Assembly: GCA_965249785.1 (NCBI GenBank)
Contig: CBDFMU010000016.1
Location: forward strand, 1-64,000
DNA from: M3007 sp965249785
Lineage (GTDB): Bacteria > Bacteroidota > Bacteroidia > Chitinophagales > Saprospiraceae
DNA: 64,000 nucleotides
Reading direction: 5' to 3'
Shown: positions 15,458 through 24,158 of the stretch, in pieces
Numbering within the stretch: the first letter of the stretch is position 1
How the letters are laid out: the number at the start of each line of letters is the position of its first letter
The notes under the pieces: model-generated
The model's database searches: none
Seen by the model: only the letters and a program-made list of their open reading frames with translations
What the model was told of the DNA's origin: nothing
Program-made: the position numbers and the translations under genes

Positions 15458-16546
15458 ATGTACGAAAATCCTCGCCTGATCCTCGACACCTCCGACCCGC
15501 TGGAACCCGGCAGCATTACCTGGCGCAGTCCCAGCAATATTGCCATCATCAAATACTGGGGCAAATACGGCCTGCAATTGCCGCGCAATCCTTCGCTCAG
15601 CCTCACGTTGGCAGCTTCCTGCACCGATACGCAAGTAGAATATGCTTTTAAAGAGGACGATGCGGAAGCAGGGATTAGCCTTGACTTTTCCTTTCAAGGC
15701 GAAGAAAATGAGGGTTTTGAAACAAAAGTGCGGGATTATTTGACCAGTCTTTTGCCTGTTTTTCCTTTTTTAGGTCAACTGCACCTCACTATTCGGACGG
15801 GCAATTCCTTTCCACATTCGGTGGGTATTGCTTCTTCGGCCAGCGGCATGTCGGCATTGGCACTGTGTCTGTGTTCGCTGGAAGATGTGCTGTTTGCCAC
15901 CTTGCAAGAACCGGCGGAATATGATCGCAAAGCGTCTTATTTGGCTCGTTTGGGGAGCGGCAGTGCTTGTCGAAGTATTTTTCCACACGCCGCCGTTTGG
16001 GGGGAAACGCCATTAGTACCCGGGTCTTCTAATGAATATGCAGTACCAATTGGTGACCAAATTCATGACATTTTCAAAGATTTTCACGACGATATTTTGA
16101 TCGTCAGTCAATCAGAAAAAGCCGTTTCCAGTCGGGCGGGACACGCGCTGATGGACGGCAATCCTTACGCGGAGGTACGCTATGCCCAGGCGCGTACACG
16201 TCTGGTGCAACTGCTCGAAGCCCTGCGTACCGGCGATGTGGCTAGCTTTGGTAAAATAGCCGAAGACGAAGCCCTTACGCTCCATGCGATGATGATGGCC
16301 AGCAATCCTTCTTATCTGTTAATGCATCCTAACACGTTGGCTATCATTGAGAAAGTGCGGGAATATCGCGCTGCTACGGGCCATCCGGTTTATTTCACTT
16401 TAGATGCGGGGCCGAACGTGCATCTGCTTTATCCGGGCGATATTGTGCATGATGTGCGGGCGTTTATCGAACGTGATTTGGAAGAACTTTGCGACGAGGG
16501 TTATGTGCAATTTGATTGGGTGGGCGAAGGGCCGGAGGAGATATAG
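15458..16546 (+). CDS. mvaD: Diphosphomevalonate decarboxylase
   Basis: MvaD decarboxylates mevalonate 5-diphosphate with ATP to give isopentenyl diphosphate, the last step of the mevalonate route. The GHMP-kinase-fold protein of 362 residues shows WRSPSNIAIIKYWGKYG (about 21-37) with the substrate-binding Lys/Tyr, RNPSLSLTLAAS (about 43-54), the ATP-binding PHSVGIASSASGMSALALCL (about 119-138) and HDDILIVSQSEKAVSSRAGH. Near the end FTLDAGPNVHLLYP has the catalytic Asp. It is slightly longer than most MvaD proteins. No other mevalonate gene is in the window. Presence of this pathway fits several Bacteroidota groups. Confidence 0.9.
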   Translation: MYENPRLILDTSDPLEPGSITWRSPSNIAIIKYWGKYGLQLPRNPSLSLTLAASCTDTQVEYAFKEDDAEAGISLDFSFQGEENEGFETKVRDYLTSLLPVFPFLGQLHLTIRTGNSFPHSVGIASSASGMSALALCLCSLEDVLFATLQEPAEYDRKASYLARLGSGSACRSIFPHAAVWGETPLVPGSSNEYAVPIGDQIHDIFKDFHDDILIVSQSEKAVSSRAGHALMDGNPYAEVRYAQARTRLVQLLEALRTGDVASFGKIAEDEALTLHAMMMASNPSYLLMHPNTLAIIEKVREYRAATGHPVYFTLDAGPNVHLLYPGDIVHDVRAFIERDLEELCDEGYVQFDWVGEGPEEI

Positions 16547-16547
16547 A

Positions 16548-16618
16548 AACCCATAAGTGTTAATTTAGACCTGTAAGGTTTTTGAAACCTTACAGGTCTC
16601 GCTGTAATTTAGAACACT
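16548..16618. repeat. GACCTGTAAGGTTT hairpin between convergent genes
   Basis: GACCTGTAAGGTTT, loop TTGA, AACCTTACAGGTC forms a perfect 13-pair stem, extended by AAGTGTTAATTTA and TAATTTAGAACACTT further out. It lies between the ends of mvaD and the MFS gene. It is a known kind of Bacteroidota intergenic repeat and may serve as a two-way terminator. Confidence 0.75.
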
Positions 16619-17878
16619 TTATTCAGGAACGCCTACTGGCTGCGGGTCGCAATTAACCACCACTGCTTGCCCCACCGCAGCTCGTTCCAGTCGCCAGATC
16701 CCTACCCAAGCGACAGCAGCCAAAACTGGTAAAGACATCCACAAAGCCGAGTACCCCAGTCGGGCAATCATTTGTGTGCCAAACAGCGGCGCAATAATAT
16801 TGGAAATCGAATAAGCCATCGTGTACAAGGCCATATACTGACCCTGCCGTTGACCCATCGCGCGAGCGTACACGAAATTGCTGCTGAACGGCATCACGAA
16901 TATTTCCCCAAAAGAAATGGCAATCATGTACAATATACCCGCTACCAACCCGGCGATCGGCAAAATGAAAGTAAGGTAAGCCAAAGCATACAATACCAGC
17001 CCTACCCGCACCCAGGCCAGTGCGGGACGACGCCCTTCCAGCCGGAAAATCAAGGGCATTTCCACCAGAAAAACGACGAGTCCGTTGAGGGCCGTGGCCA
17101 TGCCGATATGGGCTTCAGACCAGTGGTAAACTTCTTTAAAAAACACCGGCACCGTCCACATAATTTGCATAAAAACGACGGCATTGATGATCGTTAGTAG
17201 TAAAAACCATATATACCGCCGATCACGGTAAGGCGACTGAACCAGCGGTACGTCCACCTTTGGATCATGCTCTTTTATCAAATCGGGTACACTATGCGGC
17301 ATCAGCCAGCGCAATAGCAAGGCAGCAAAAATGCAGGTCAGTCCGTCCATCCAAAAGACCGCTGACCAGCCGAAAGCCGTGATGATGAAACCACCCATCA
17401 CTGGCGCGACCGTCCAACCGAGATTGACGGCCATGCGGTATAAGGAGATGGAACGCGTCCGCGTCTCCGGGGTACTGTGCCGCGCTACGGCCACCGAGTT
17501 GGCGGGGCGAAAACCCTCCGCAATGAGGCTGAGTGTGAAAACCATCGCGCACATGGCCCAGAAATCGCGTACGACCATCATCACGATGAGGGCCACGCCA
17601 TTGAACAGCAGGCTCCAAAATTGTACCGGATAATAACCCAGCCGATCCGAGAGCCAGCCCCCCAGGTATGCGCCCAGCAAAGCCCCCAACCCGAAAAATA
17701 CCATTATGTAACCGGCATTCTCAATGCTGAAATGCAAGGTCTGCGTAAGATACAAAGTCATAAAAGCCACGATCACGGAGCCGCAGCGATTGACCAAACT
17801 GACGGTGGAAAGAAACCAGATTTCGCGGGGAATACCAGTGTAGGAGTTTCGCCAATGCGTGAAGATTTTGCGCAGCAT
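16619..17878 (-). CDS. MFS drug-exporter-like transporter
   Basis: The product has about twelve hydrophobic segments and the major facilitator signature GAYLGGWLSDRLGYYPVQFW after the second segment (about residues 73-92 of the longer form). A long Arg-rich loop RHSTPETRTRSISLYRMAVNLGW is like the MdtH/YajR drug-proton antiporter group. It sits in the inner membrane and probably exports small toxic compounds by proton exchange; the substrate is unknown. The start MLRKIFTHWRNSYTGIP at 17878 places the basic residues before the first helix; an in-frame ATG at 17917 is possible. The gene converges with mvaD. Confidence 0.8.
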   Translation of the reverse strand: MLRKIFTHWRNSYTGIPREIWFLSTVSLVNRCGSVIVAFMTLYLTQTLHFSIENAGYIMVFFGLGALLGAYLGGWLSDRLGYYPVQFWSLLFNGVALIVMMVVRDFWAMCAMVFTLSLIAEGFRPANSVAVARHSTPETRTRSISLYRMAVNLGWTVAPVMGGFIITAFGWSAVFWMDGLTCIFAALLLRWLMPHSVPDLIKEHDPKVDVPLVQSPYRDRRYIWFLLLTIINAVVFMQIMWTVPVFFKEVYHWSEAHIGMATALNGLVVFLVEMPLIFRLEGRRPALAWVRVGLVLYALAYLTFILPIAGLVAGILYMIAISFGEIFVMPFSSNFVYARAMGQRQGQYMALYTMAYSISNIIAPLFGTQMIARLGYSALWMSLPVLAAVAWVGIWRLERAAVGQAVVVNCDPQPVGVPE

Positions 17879-17976
17879 TTTTTTGGACGTTGGACGGTTG
17901 AAAGTTGGATTAACCAAATAAACAACTGTACAGCGGCGGCGATGGTTCCCTTAGAAGAATAAAATTTTTCCACAGC

Positions 17977-18009
17977 AAAAAACGCCGACCGCAGTTAAGC
18001 GATCGGCGC
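17977..18009 (-). terminator. Intrinsic terminator downstream of purA
   Basis: On the minus strand CGCCGATCGC, loop TTAACT, GCGGTCGGCG is followed by TTTTTTG. It lies about 130 bases after the purA stop. Nothing else is recognised in the 18010-18140 stretch. Confidence 0.65.
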
Positions 18010-18140
18010 CACTCACATAGTAGAAAGGATGGTAAAAAAGATTGGTTAATTGCCGTCCGGCTGTTGAGGTAGCCCGGATTGGCCACCGCTAAATTCTGAA
18101 TTTTGGCGAAGCAGACAAATATTTTTTTCGTTTTTCCTGC

Positions 18141-19409
18141 TTAACGTACGATCAATTTTTCGCGCTCTGGCCCGGTCGAAATCATGCGAATCGGCACACC
18201 CAGATAGGCTTCCAAATCATCCAAATACGTCTTCGCTTCTGCGGGCAGATCTTCGAAGTTAAGAATAGCATCCAAAGTTTGTCCCCAGCCAAAATAGGTC
18301 TTGAATACTGGTGCCACATCCACCTGGCAGAGATCATAAGGCAGATTTTGCTGCTCCTGATCGTCGTAATAATAGTGCGTAGCGGCCTGTATTTCAGCAA
18401 ACGAATTGAGGACATCAATCTTGGTCATACATATTTCCGTCGTGCCAGTAAGCATAATTGTATAGCGCAATTGCGGCAGATCAATCCAGCCACAGCGACG
18501 CGCCCGACCAGTGGTCGCCCCAAATTCACGGCCTTCCGTCCGCAGTTGTTCGCCAGTATCATTATCCTGTTCGGTCGGAAACGGCCCACTGCCCACGCGT
18601 GTACAATAGGCCTTGGTAATACCAATTACTCGCCCAATGCGCTGCGGTGCCACGCCCAAACCAGTGCAAACCCCAGCCGTGATCGTATTGGAAGAAGTGA
18701 CGTAAGGATAGGTACCAAAATCAACGTCGAGCATGGCCCCCTGCGCCCCTTCGGCCAGGATGCGTTTACCAGCTTGGAGGGCATCATTAATGTAATATTC
18801 GCCGTCCACGAACGTCAATTGCCGAAGCGTGTCGAGGCTGGCAAACCACTTTTCTTCCTCCGTTGGCAAATCAAAAGGCACATCGGGATAGATTTTTAGC
18901 AGGTCTAAATGCTTGGTTTTCAACGCTTCATACTGTTCGCGGAACTGCGGAGACGTTACATCACCCACCCGCAAGCCATTGCGTCCGGTCTTGTCCATAT
19001 AGGTTGGACTAATGCCTTTCAGCGTGGAACCGATCTTGGCCTTGCCCTTGTGTGCCTCACTGGCTGCGTCGAGCCAACGATGGGTAGGCAGAATGAGATG
19101 CGCCTTGCGAGCAATGAATAAGCGGTCGCGAAAATGCACCCCACTCCCTTCCAGTTCGCGCAATTCCTGCTCAAACAGCACCGGATCGAGCACTACGCCA
19201 TTACCAACCAGATTGAGCAGCCCTTCGCGAAAAATGCCCGATGGCACTGTGTGTAACACATACTTATTGCCGCCAAACTGGAGCGTGTGACCGGCGTTCG
19301 GGCCGCCCTGAAAACGGGCTACCAGGTCGTAGTCGTTGGCCAGGTAATCCACGATTTTGCCTTTCCCCTCGTCGCCCCATTGCAGGCCGAGGATGACGTC
19401 TATTTTCAT
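18141..19409 (-). CDS. purA: Adenylosuccinate synthetase
   Basis: PurA joins IMP and aspartate using GTP in the first committed step of AMP synthesis. The 422-residue protein begins MKIDVILGLQWGDEGKGKIV, with the GTP-binding and catalytic GDEGKGK loop, followed by FQGGPNAGHTL (about 34-44), IGSTLKGISPTYMDKTGRNG, the AEGAQGAMLDVDFGTYPYVT block (about 219-238), RVGSGPFPTE and RRCGWIDLPQLRY. It is of normal length and all catalytic motifs are present. The start at 19409 follows from the family; an in-frame ATG at 19478 would translate the CTCAAC leader words. Confidence 0.96.
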   Translation of the reverse strand: MKIDVILGLQWGDEGKGKIVDYLANDYDLVARFQGGPNAGHTLQFGGNKYVLHTVPSGIFREGLLNLVGNGVVLDPVLFEQELRELEGSGVHFRDRLFIARKAHLILPTHRWLDAASEAHKGKAKIGSTLKGISPTYMDKTGRNGLRVGDVTSPQFREQYEALKTKHLDLLKIYPDVPFDLPTEEEKWFASLDTLRQLTFVDGEYYINDALQAGKRILAEGAQGAMLDVDFGTYPYVTSSNTITAGVCTGLGVAPQRIGRVIGITKAYCTRVGSGPFPTEQDNDTGEQLRTEGREFGATTGRARRCGWIDLPQLRYTIMLTGTTEICMTKIDVLNSFAEIQAATHYYYDDQEQQNLPYDLCQVDVAPVFKTYFGWGQTLDAILNFEDLPAEAKTYLDDLEAYLGVPIRMISTGPEREKLIVR

Positions 19410-19416
19410 AAAAAAA

Positions 19417-19655
19417 GTTGTTGAGGGTGTTGAGGGGTTGAGATAGTTGAGAAAAAATGGTGAAGGTCGTTGAGGCAAATGCCCATAGATAATTTAAAAG
19501 CGGGCAAAAGTAGGAAAAGAAGCGCATGGGAAGAGCCAAAACCAGGGCGTTAAAGAATTATAGAATGCGGAATACAGAATACGGGGTGGCAGAGAATGAT
19601 CCATACCTTTTCTCAACTTGCGTAGCAACCTCAACATTCTCAACCTTTTCTCCAC
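19417..19655. repeat. Inverted CTCAAC array between divergent purA and DUF4271 gene
   Basis: GTTGAGG words at 19417-19475 are the CTCAAC-type leader of purA on its own strand. Facing copies, CTCAACTTGCGTAGCAACC followed by TCAACATTCTCAACC, lie at 19610-19650 before the DUF4271 gene. The middle contains GAATGCGGAATACAGAAT words (19563-19580) and the purA -7 box. Confidence 0.75.
19505..19512 (-). promoter_or_regulatory. Putative purA -7 box
   Basis: The minus strand reads TACTTTTG. A TTG lies 24 bases further upstream at 19537-19539, slightly longer than the usual spacing. The transcript leader would be about 95 bases and would contain the CTCAAC words. Confidence 0.45.
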
Positions 19656-19687
19656 AAATTTCCCCTCCTGAATTCACCAACATTTTG

Positions 19688-19695
19688 TATCTTTG
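19688..19695 (+). promoter_or_regulatory. -7 box directly before the DUF4271 start
   Basis: TATCTTTG is a perfect -7 match only four bases before the ATG at 19700. If active it would give a leaderless transcript. A CTG, not TTG, is found at the -33 distance. Confidence 0.45.
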
Positions 19696-19699
19696 CCCC

Positions 19700-20593
19700 A
19701 TGATTCGGCTGGCATTTCTGGGCATATTCTGGTTTATTTTGGCAGTGCAAGGAAGCAGCCAGAATGCAGCCAACCCGTTTGAATTGCGCTACCGTCTGCC
19801 CAAAGAAAGTGCCAACGGAACGGTCGCTGCCGCCGTCAATCCTTTCGATATGCTCCCCCACCGCGCACCGGGAGCGGCCAAAGGACTGGGCGAAAACACG
19901 ACCAAACCGTTCCAACCCTTCACGATTTTGCCACGGGGCGACGGATTATCCAGCCGTTTTCTGTTCTGGACGCTGGTGGTGATGTTCAGTTTTCTCACCT
20001 TTTCCATCGCTTTCAAACGCGGCGTGGTGACCAAAGCGTGGCGGGGATTCCTGAACGACAATGCCCTTACGCTGGCGCAACGCGAGGCGTCCGGCTTAGT
20101 AGGAAGTACGCCGTATTATCTGCTGTACGTCAGTTTTTTGCTCAATGCCGGGATGTTCATTTTCCTGGTCATTCAGTATTTTGGCCGAGGCTCGTTCAAT
20201 AATGTACCATTTTTAGCCGTCTGCCTGATCGGTGCGGCGGGCATTTTTCTGTTCAAGCACTTTATGTTGCAAATGACGGGCTGGCTTTTCCCCGTACAGA
20301 ACGAAGTGCGGCGTTATAACTTCCTGATTATCATTTTCAACTGCGTACTCGGGCTGTTTCTGGTGCCTTTCAATCTGATGTTGGCCTTTGCCAGCGGCGA
20401 TTATAAAGGACTTTTGGTCTTCTGGACGCTCGGTCTGGTCGCTATTTTTTACGTATATCGCGCTTTACGTTCTTCTAGTATTGGTCTCAAAATTTTGGGG
20501 AATGACCAATTTCACTTTTTATTGTACCTTTGCACCGTCGAAGTCGCGCCGGTGTTATTACTCATAAAACTGGCGTTGAACCAGACGAATTAG
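19700..20593 (+). CDS. DUF4271 membrane protein
   Basis: The 297-residue protein starts MIRLAFLGIFWFILAVQGSS, a signal or first membrane segment, then an extracytoplasmic Pro/Asn-rich part and six to seven hydrophobic helices beginning near FLFWTLVVMFSFLTFSIAF. A conserved LFKHFMLQMTGWLF stretch and the C-terminal FHFLLYLCTVEVAPVLLLIKL are typical of DUF4271. In Bacteroidota this gene regularly stands before a HemD-like gene, as it does here 75 bases downstream. Its function is unknown. The ATG at 19700 is preferred to the in-frame ATG at 19526, whose first 58 codons would translate the repeat spacer. Confidence 0.82.
   Translation: MIRLAFLGIFWFILAVQGSSQNAANPFELRYRLPKESANGTVAAAVNPFDMLPHRAPGAAKGLGENTTKPFQPFTILPRGDGLSSRFLFWTLVVMFSFLTFSIAFKRGVVTKAWRGFLNDNALTLAQREASGLVGSTPYYLLYVSFLLNAGMFIFLVIQYFGRGSFNNVPFLAVCLIGAAGIFLFKHFMLQMTGWLFPVQNEVRRYNFLIIIFNCVLGLFLVPFNLMLAFASGDYKGLLVFWTLGLVAIFYVYRALRSSSIGLKILGNDQFHFLLYLCTVEVAPVLLLIKLALNQTN
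20525..20532 (+). promoter_or_regulatory. Putative internal -7 box before hemD
   Basis: TACCTTTG, a full -7 match, lies in the 3' end of the DUF4271 gene, 137 bases before the hemD-like start. It may give hemD its own promoter. Confidence 0.35.
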
Positions 20594-20668
20594 GACAAAA
20601 ACCGGTGGGGAAAAGCCTCTGCCGGACTGTCTACAAGCCTGACAAATTTCACATAAACACAGTCCCGA

Positions 20669-21454
20669 ATGTCTGCAACCGCTGCACCTGTTCAGGAGAG
20701 CACCGCCCACAGAAAGGTCCATAACATCCTCATTTCACAACCCACGCCCGTCCAACGCGCTGCGTACGACGATCTGGAAAAAAAATTTGGCGTCCACATT
20801 GATTTTGTGCCTTTCGTGACGGTGGAAGGGCTGACTGAAAAAGAGTACCGCAAAAATCGCGTGTATCCCAACGACTACACGGCCATTGTGTTCCCCAGCA
20901 AAAACGCGGTGGATCACTTTTTCCGGCTGTGTGGCGAGTTGCGGATCAAAATGTCGGAGGATACCAAGTACTTCTGCGCCACGGAAGCCATTGCCAATTA
21001 CTTGCAGAAATTCATCATGTTCCGCAAGCGCAAGGTTTTCAACGGCACAAAGTCTATCCTCGAACTGAAATCGTACGTCACGCGCAACAAGGAGGAGAAA
21101 TTTTTCCTGCCATGCAGCGACCAGGGCAACCCGGAAGTGACGCGCTTTTTTAAGGACTTGAAAGTACCCATCCAGGAAGCCGTGATGTACCGCACGGTGA
21201 ACAATAACATCCTGGATTTGAAAGACATCAAGTACGACATCATCGCCTTTTTTTCGGCCCTGGAGATCAAGTCCATGTTCGATCAGTTCCCGGATTTCCG
21301 GCAGGAAGACCGTCGCATCTGCGTGTTCGGCACCTCGGCCCAAAAGGCCGTGGTTGAGCGCGGCATGACCGTACAGATTCAGGCAGGTACGCCCGAAGCG
21401 CCGTCTATTGCCGTGGCCTTGGAAAAGTACTTGAAGAATTCCAACCAGAATTAA
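20669..21454 (+). CDS. hemD: Uroporphyrinogen-III synthase-like protein
   Basis: HemD closes hydroxymethylbilane to uroporphyrinogen III in haem and corrin synthesis. The 261-residue protein begins with a Thr/Ala-rich tail, then KVHNILISQPTPVQRAAYDD (the start of the first lobe), FVPFVTVEGLTEKEY, TAIVFPSKNAVDHFFRL (about 71-87), the second lobe with FFLPCSDQGNPEVTRFFKD, and the C-terminal VFGTSAQKAVVERG and AGTPEAPSIAVALEKYL, where the TPEAPSI motif is typical of Bacteroidota HemD. Sequence similarity among HemD proteins is low, so the call rests on the overall pattern and on the DUF4271 neighbour. hemB lies elsewhere in the window at 43 kb. Confidence 0.85.
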   Translation: MSATAAPVQESTAHRKVHNILISQPTPVQRAAYDDLEKKFGVHIDFVPFVTVEGLTEKEYRKNRVYPNDYTAIVFPSKNAVDHFFRLCGELRIKMSEDTKYFCATEAIANYLQKFIMFRKRKVFNGTKSILELKSYVTRNKEEKFFLPCSDQGNPEVTRFFKDLKVPIQEAVMYRTVNNNILDLKDIKYDIIAFFSALEIKSMFDQFPDFRQEDRRICVFGTSAQKAVVERGMTVQIQAGTPEAPSIAVALEKYLKNSNQN

Positions 21455-21481
21455 AGGCTGGTTGTTTTTCGGCTTAGGAAT

Positions 21482-21522
21482 GGCCCTATCGTGTTCTGCG
21501 CGGTAGGGCTATTTTTGTTTTT
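21482..21522 (+). terminator. Intrinsic terminator of hemD
   Basis: GGCCCTATCG and CGGTAGGGCT pair across a TGTTCTGCG loop and are followed by ATTTTTGTTTTT, 28 bases after the stop codon. Confidence 0.8.
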
Positions 21523-21566
21523 GCCAACCCTTTCTTCTCTGTCTACGTCTTGTTGCAATAGGCCTC

Positions 21567-21704
21567 TTGCGAAAGTTGCGGTGTCATGTCGAGCGTAGCC
21601 GAGACATCTGAGGCCGAAGGCCAAAAAATGGAAAAAAATTTATAAATCAACCAGATGTCTCGGCTGCGCTCGACATGACACAACATCAAGTTACTTTCGC
21701 AGGA
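21567..21704. repeat. REP-type inverted repeat (GTCGAGCGNAGCCGAGACATC)
   Basis: The left arm has TTGCGAAAGTTGCGGTGTCA followed by TGTCGAGCGTAGCCGAGACA; the right arm holds the complement, TGTCTCGGCTGCGCTCGACA followed by TGACACAACATCAAG and ACTTTCGCAGGA. The inner loop is A-rich. This element family is widely found in Bacteroidota genomes; a second member lies at 34391-34467. Confidence 0.85.
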
Positions 21705-21739
21705 AATCTAATAAACAATCTCCTGAAAAATGTGCTATA

Positions 21740-21991
21740 TTACTTGGTGCTATTGGTTTCCTGAGCTGCTTGCTGTAAAGAGACCGAAGAGCAAGTAGAA
21801 ATCTTATAAATGCTGTCTCCAATAAGCCCTCTGGATCGCGGTTGATTAGCAAAGGCCAAGAGACCTTCCGGCGGCATTTTGAATGCTATACTATGCTGTG
21901 AATTACACAAATTTTGGGTAGAAAATGCGTTTTTTTGCAACGATTTGGAGCTGTTGACCTTGGGCTGTTCCCCTGAACTACCGTCGCCCAT
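21740..21991 (-). CDS. Possible small protein, 83 residues
   Basis: A reading frame begins MGDGSSGEQPKVNSSKSLQK and ends in ISTCSSVSLQQAAQETNSTK. The composition (Ser, Gln, Asn, balanced hydrophobics) is not that of a chance frame and codon choice looks ordinary, but there is no recognisable domain, no signal peptide and no promoter match. It faces away from the flippase-like gene at 22037. It may be spurious; I list it because the 580-base gap otherwise holds only a terminator and a REP element. Confidence 0.25.
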   Translation of the reverse strand: MGDGSSGEQPKVNSSKSLQKNAFSTQNLCNSQHSIAFKMPPEGLLAFANQPRSRGLIGDSIYKISTCSSVSLQQAAQETNSTK

Positions 21992-22036
21992 ATTTGTTAC
22001 GCTTATTCTATCGCAAGCCCGACCACTACTTACATC

Positions 22037-23167
22037 ATGCAAGAATCCGTGCCCACCGACGTCGAACTGGACGAAGCCCAACACAACACCCTGCGTTCTT
22101 TTCGGGCTTCGCGGATGATCCTGCCTATTGCGCTGGGTATTTTGGCGGTGGGTTATTTGTTTTACCGCCAGTTCGATGTGGAGCGATTTCGCGAAATACA
22201 CTGGACCTGGCGGGCATTCGGATGGATTGGATTAGCGTTCGTGTTGCTCATTATCCGGCACCTTTTTTACGCCTATCGGCTGCGGACGCTGACTGGCGGG
22301 TTTTTCTCCTGGCGTAAGTGCATCAAACTCATTGTTTTATGGGAATTTAGTGCCGCCATCACCCCGACCAGCAAAGGCGGCCCGCTGGTGATGATGTTTG
22401 TATTGACCCAGGAAAAATTGCCCGCCGGACGTACGGCGGCGGCGGTTTTCTATGCGATGGTTTGCGATGCGGGCTTTTTCGTGCTGACGCTCCCCCTGTG
22501 GCTGGCACTGTATGGTCCGCCCATGCTCTATCCCGGTATGCACACTTTTAATGACCTCAGCCTGGCGAATGTGGCTTTTTTTACCACTTACGCTATTATG
22601 GCGATTTATTGGGTGGTGCTGATGTTTTTCCTGTTTGTCAAGCCGCAATTTGCCAAAGGCGTACTGGATTGGGTGGCTCGGCGACGTTTTTTGAAAAAAT
22701 TATCTTCCAGAATCAGTAGTGTGGGCGAGGAATTTGAACGGGCGGCGGAAGAAATGCGGGCCCAAAACTGGCGTTATCACCTTCCGGTGATCATCGGCAC
22801 GATTGGCGCGTGGACCTGCAAATTCATTATGATTAATTGCCTTATCATCGCCATTGTGCCTTCTACGCCGGTGGATGGAGCGACGCAGGCATTTATTTAT
22901 GCGCGGCTGGTGGCCATGTTTATTATCATGGCGTTCAGTCCGACACCGGGTGGCGCAGGTTTGGCGGAGGTGGCTTTGGTAGATTTTACCAGCGATTATG
23001 TGCCGAGGGGCATCGGACTGGTGGTAGCACTGCTCTGGCGTGTTATGGCCTATTACGGCTACCTGCTGCTGGGCGCCATCATAGTGCCGGGTTGGATCGC
23101 GCGGCACGTCGGCAAAAAAGGCCTGTCGGAAGAGGAGACTCCTATTCCCAAAAGTACTGCTTCGTGA
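22037..23167 (+). CDS. LPG-synthase-TM/YbhN-type integral membrane protein
   Basis: The 376-residue protein has about eight hydrophobic segments and the UPF0104/LPG_synthase_TM pattern: an early LLIIRHLFYAYRLRTLTGG (about 74-92) resembling the RxxRW region, EFSAAITPTSKGGPLVMMF (about 104-122) with the conserved Pro/Gly-rich re-entrant loop, and FSPTPGGAGLAEVAL near residue 300. Members act as lipid flippases or carry glycolipid or lysyl-lipid transfer functions in the inner membrane; a catalytic C-terminal aminoacyl domain is absent here. A paralogue is at 50249-51292. It is followed after six bases by the TauE/SafE gene, so the two may be co-transcribed. Confidence 0.78.
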   Translation: MQESVPTDVELDEAQHNTLRSFRASRMILPIALGILAVGYLFYRQFDVERFREIHWTWRAFGWIGLAFVLLIIRHLFYAYRLRTLTGGFFSWRKCIKLIVLWEFSAAITPTSKGGPLVMMFVLTQEKLPAGRTAAAVFYAMVCDAGFFVLTLPLWLALYGPPMLYPGMHTFNDLSLANVAFFTTYAIMAIYWVVLMFFLFVKPQFAKGVLDWVARRRFLKKLSSRISSVGEEFERAAEEMRAQNWRYHLPVIIGTIGAWTCKFIMINCLIIAIVPSTPVDGATQAFIYARLVAMFIIMAFSPTPGGAGLAEVALVDFTSDYVPRGIGLVVALLWRVMAYYGYLLLGAIIVPGWIARHVGKKGLSEEETPIPKSTAS

Positions 23168-23173
23168 TTGCGC

Positions 23174-23935
23174 ATGGAACTTTACCTGCTTTGCTTGTTC
23201 GCTTTTCTGGCTGGTTTTATTGATAGTATTGTTGGTGGCGGCGGCCTGGTGCAAGTACCCGCGTTTTTCATTCTATATCCCCAATTATCAGTTCCGCAAA
23301 TCATCGGCACGAATCGGCTGGCTTCGGCAGTCGGCACTTCCGTGGCCGCCTGGAACTATGCGCGCACCGTGCCAATTCCCTGAAAAACAGTGCTTTACGC
23401 AGGCATTGGCGCGACGATCATGTCGTACCTGGGGGCTACTGTGCAGAGCCTTTTGCCCTCGGCAGCCCTGAAACCCATTATCTTGCTGCTCATTATTGCC
23501 ATTGCGATTTTTACTTACCGCAAAAAGGATTTTGGTCAATATGAAGCGTTTCGAGTGCCGGAGCAACAGCGGCCCTGGTACGCGCTGGGCATTGGGATGG
23601 TATTAGGTTTTTACAACGGTTTTGTGGGGCCGGGTACGGGCAGCCTGCTGGTATTCGCCTTTGTGAGCGTGGTAGGTTATAGTTTTCTGAGTTCCTCCGC
23701 CCTGTCCAAGGTGGTCAATGTGATCGCCGATGCTGCTTCTCTGGTATTTTTTTTATTCCACCACTATGTACTGTTTCACCTCGGCCTACCTATGATGGTC
23801 TGTAACATGGCAGGTTCCTACGCAGGGAGTCGGATGGCTCTTTTACGGGGCAATGCGTTTATTCGGAAGGTGTTTATTGTGGTGGTAACCGGCATTGTTT
23901 TACGGTTTGCCTGGGATGTAGTGAAGATGTGGTAG
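23174..23935 (+). pseudogene. TauE/SafE family transporter interrupted by an in-frame TGA
   Basis: The reading frame from ATG 23174 encodes LCLFAFLAGFIDSIVGGGG, LVQVPAFFILYP and IGTNRLASAVGTSVAAWNY, the N-terminal half of a sulfite/organosulfonate exporter of the TauE/SafE family. A TGA at 23381-23383 then stops it after VPIP. The same frame continues at once as KTVLYAGIGATIMSYLGA and YNGFVGPGTGSLLVFAF to the normal end at 23935, with about eight membrane segments in all. Trp is expected at the stop, so a TGG-to-TGA change is the simplest explanation. The rest of the gene is intact, so the mutation is recent, or it is a sequencing error. Re-initiation at GTG 23390 would give only the C-terminal half. 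Confidence 0.85.
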
Positions 23936-23988
23936 AAATAGATATGGGGTTTCTATTTAGAGCCTAAAAAAAGCAGATTATAATAGGC

Positions 23989-24056
23989 GTTGAGATGTTG
24001 AGAATGTTGAGAACCTCCTTCGCCTGAAAAGGGCTTCGGCGGTTAAAGTTGAGATA
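23989..24056 (+). repeat. GTTGAG word array after TauE/SafE
   Basis: GTTGAGATGTTGAGAATG, then TTGAGAACC, and after an internal small hairpin (CGCCTGAAAAGGGCTTCGGCGG) AGTTGAGATATTTG. This is the GT-rich form in a 3' trailer. The remaining bases to 24158 show no clear feature. Confidence 0.6.
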
Positions 24057-24158
24057 TTTGATTGTCAGTACGTTGCATCTCACTTTCGTTCAAAACCACT
24101 CTGCGTTAACTATATATTATGGGCGGTTACTGGCAGGGAAATCTTGAATTTACAGCCA

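Noticed and set aside
23381..23383. TGA read as Trp (altered genetic code)
   Set aside because: All other genes here that end in TGA stop there with normal lengths, and no second in-frame TGA was found in a conserved gene.
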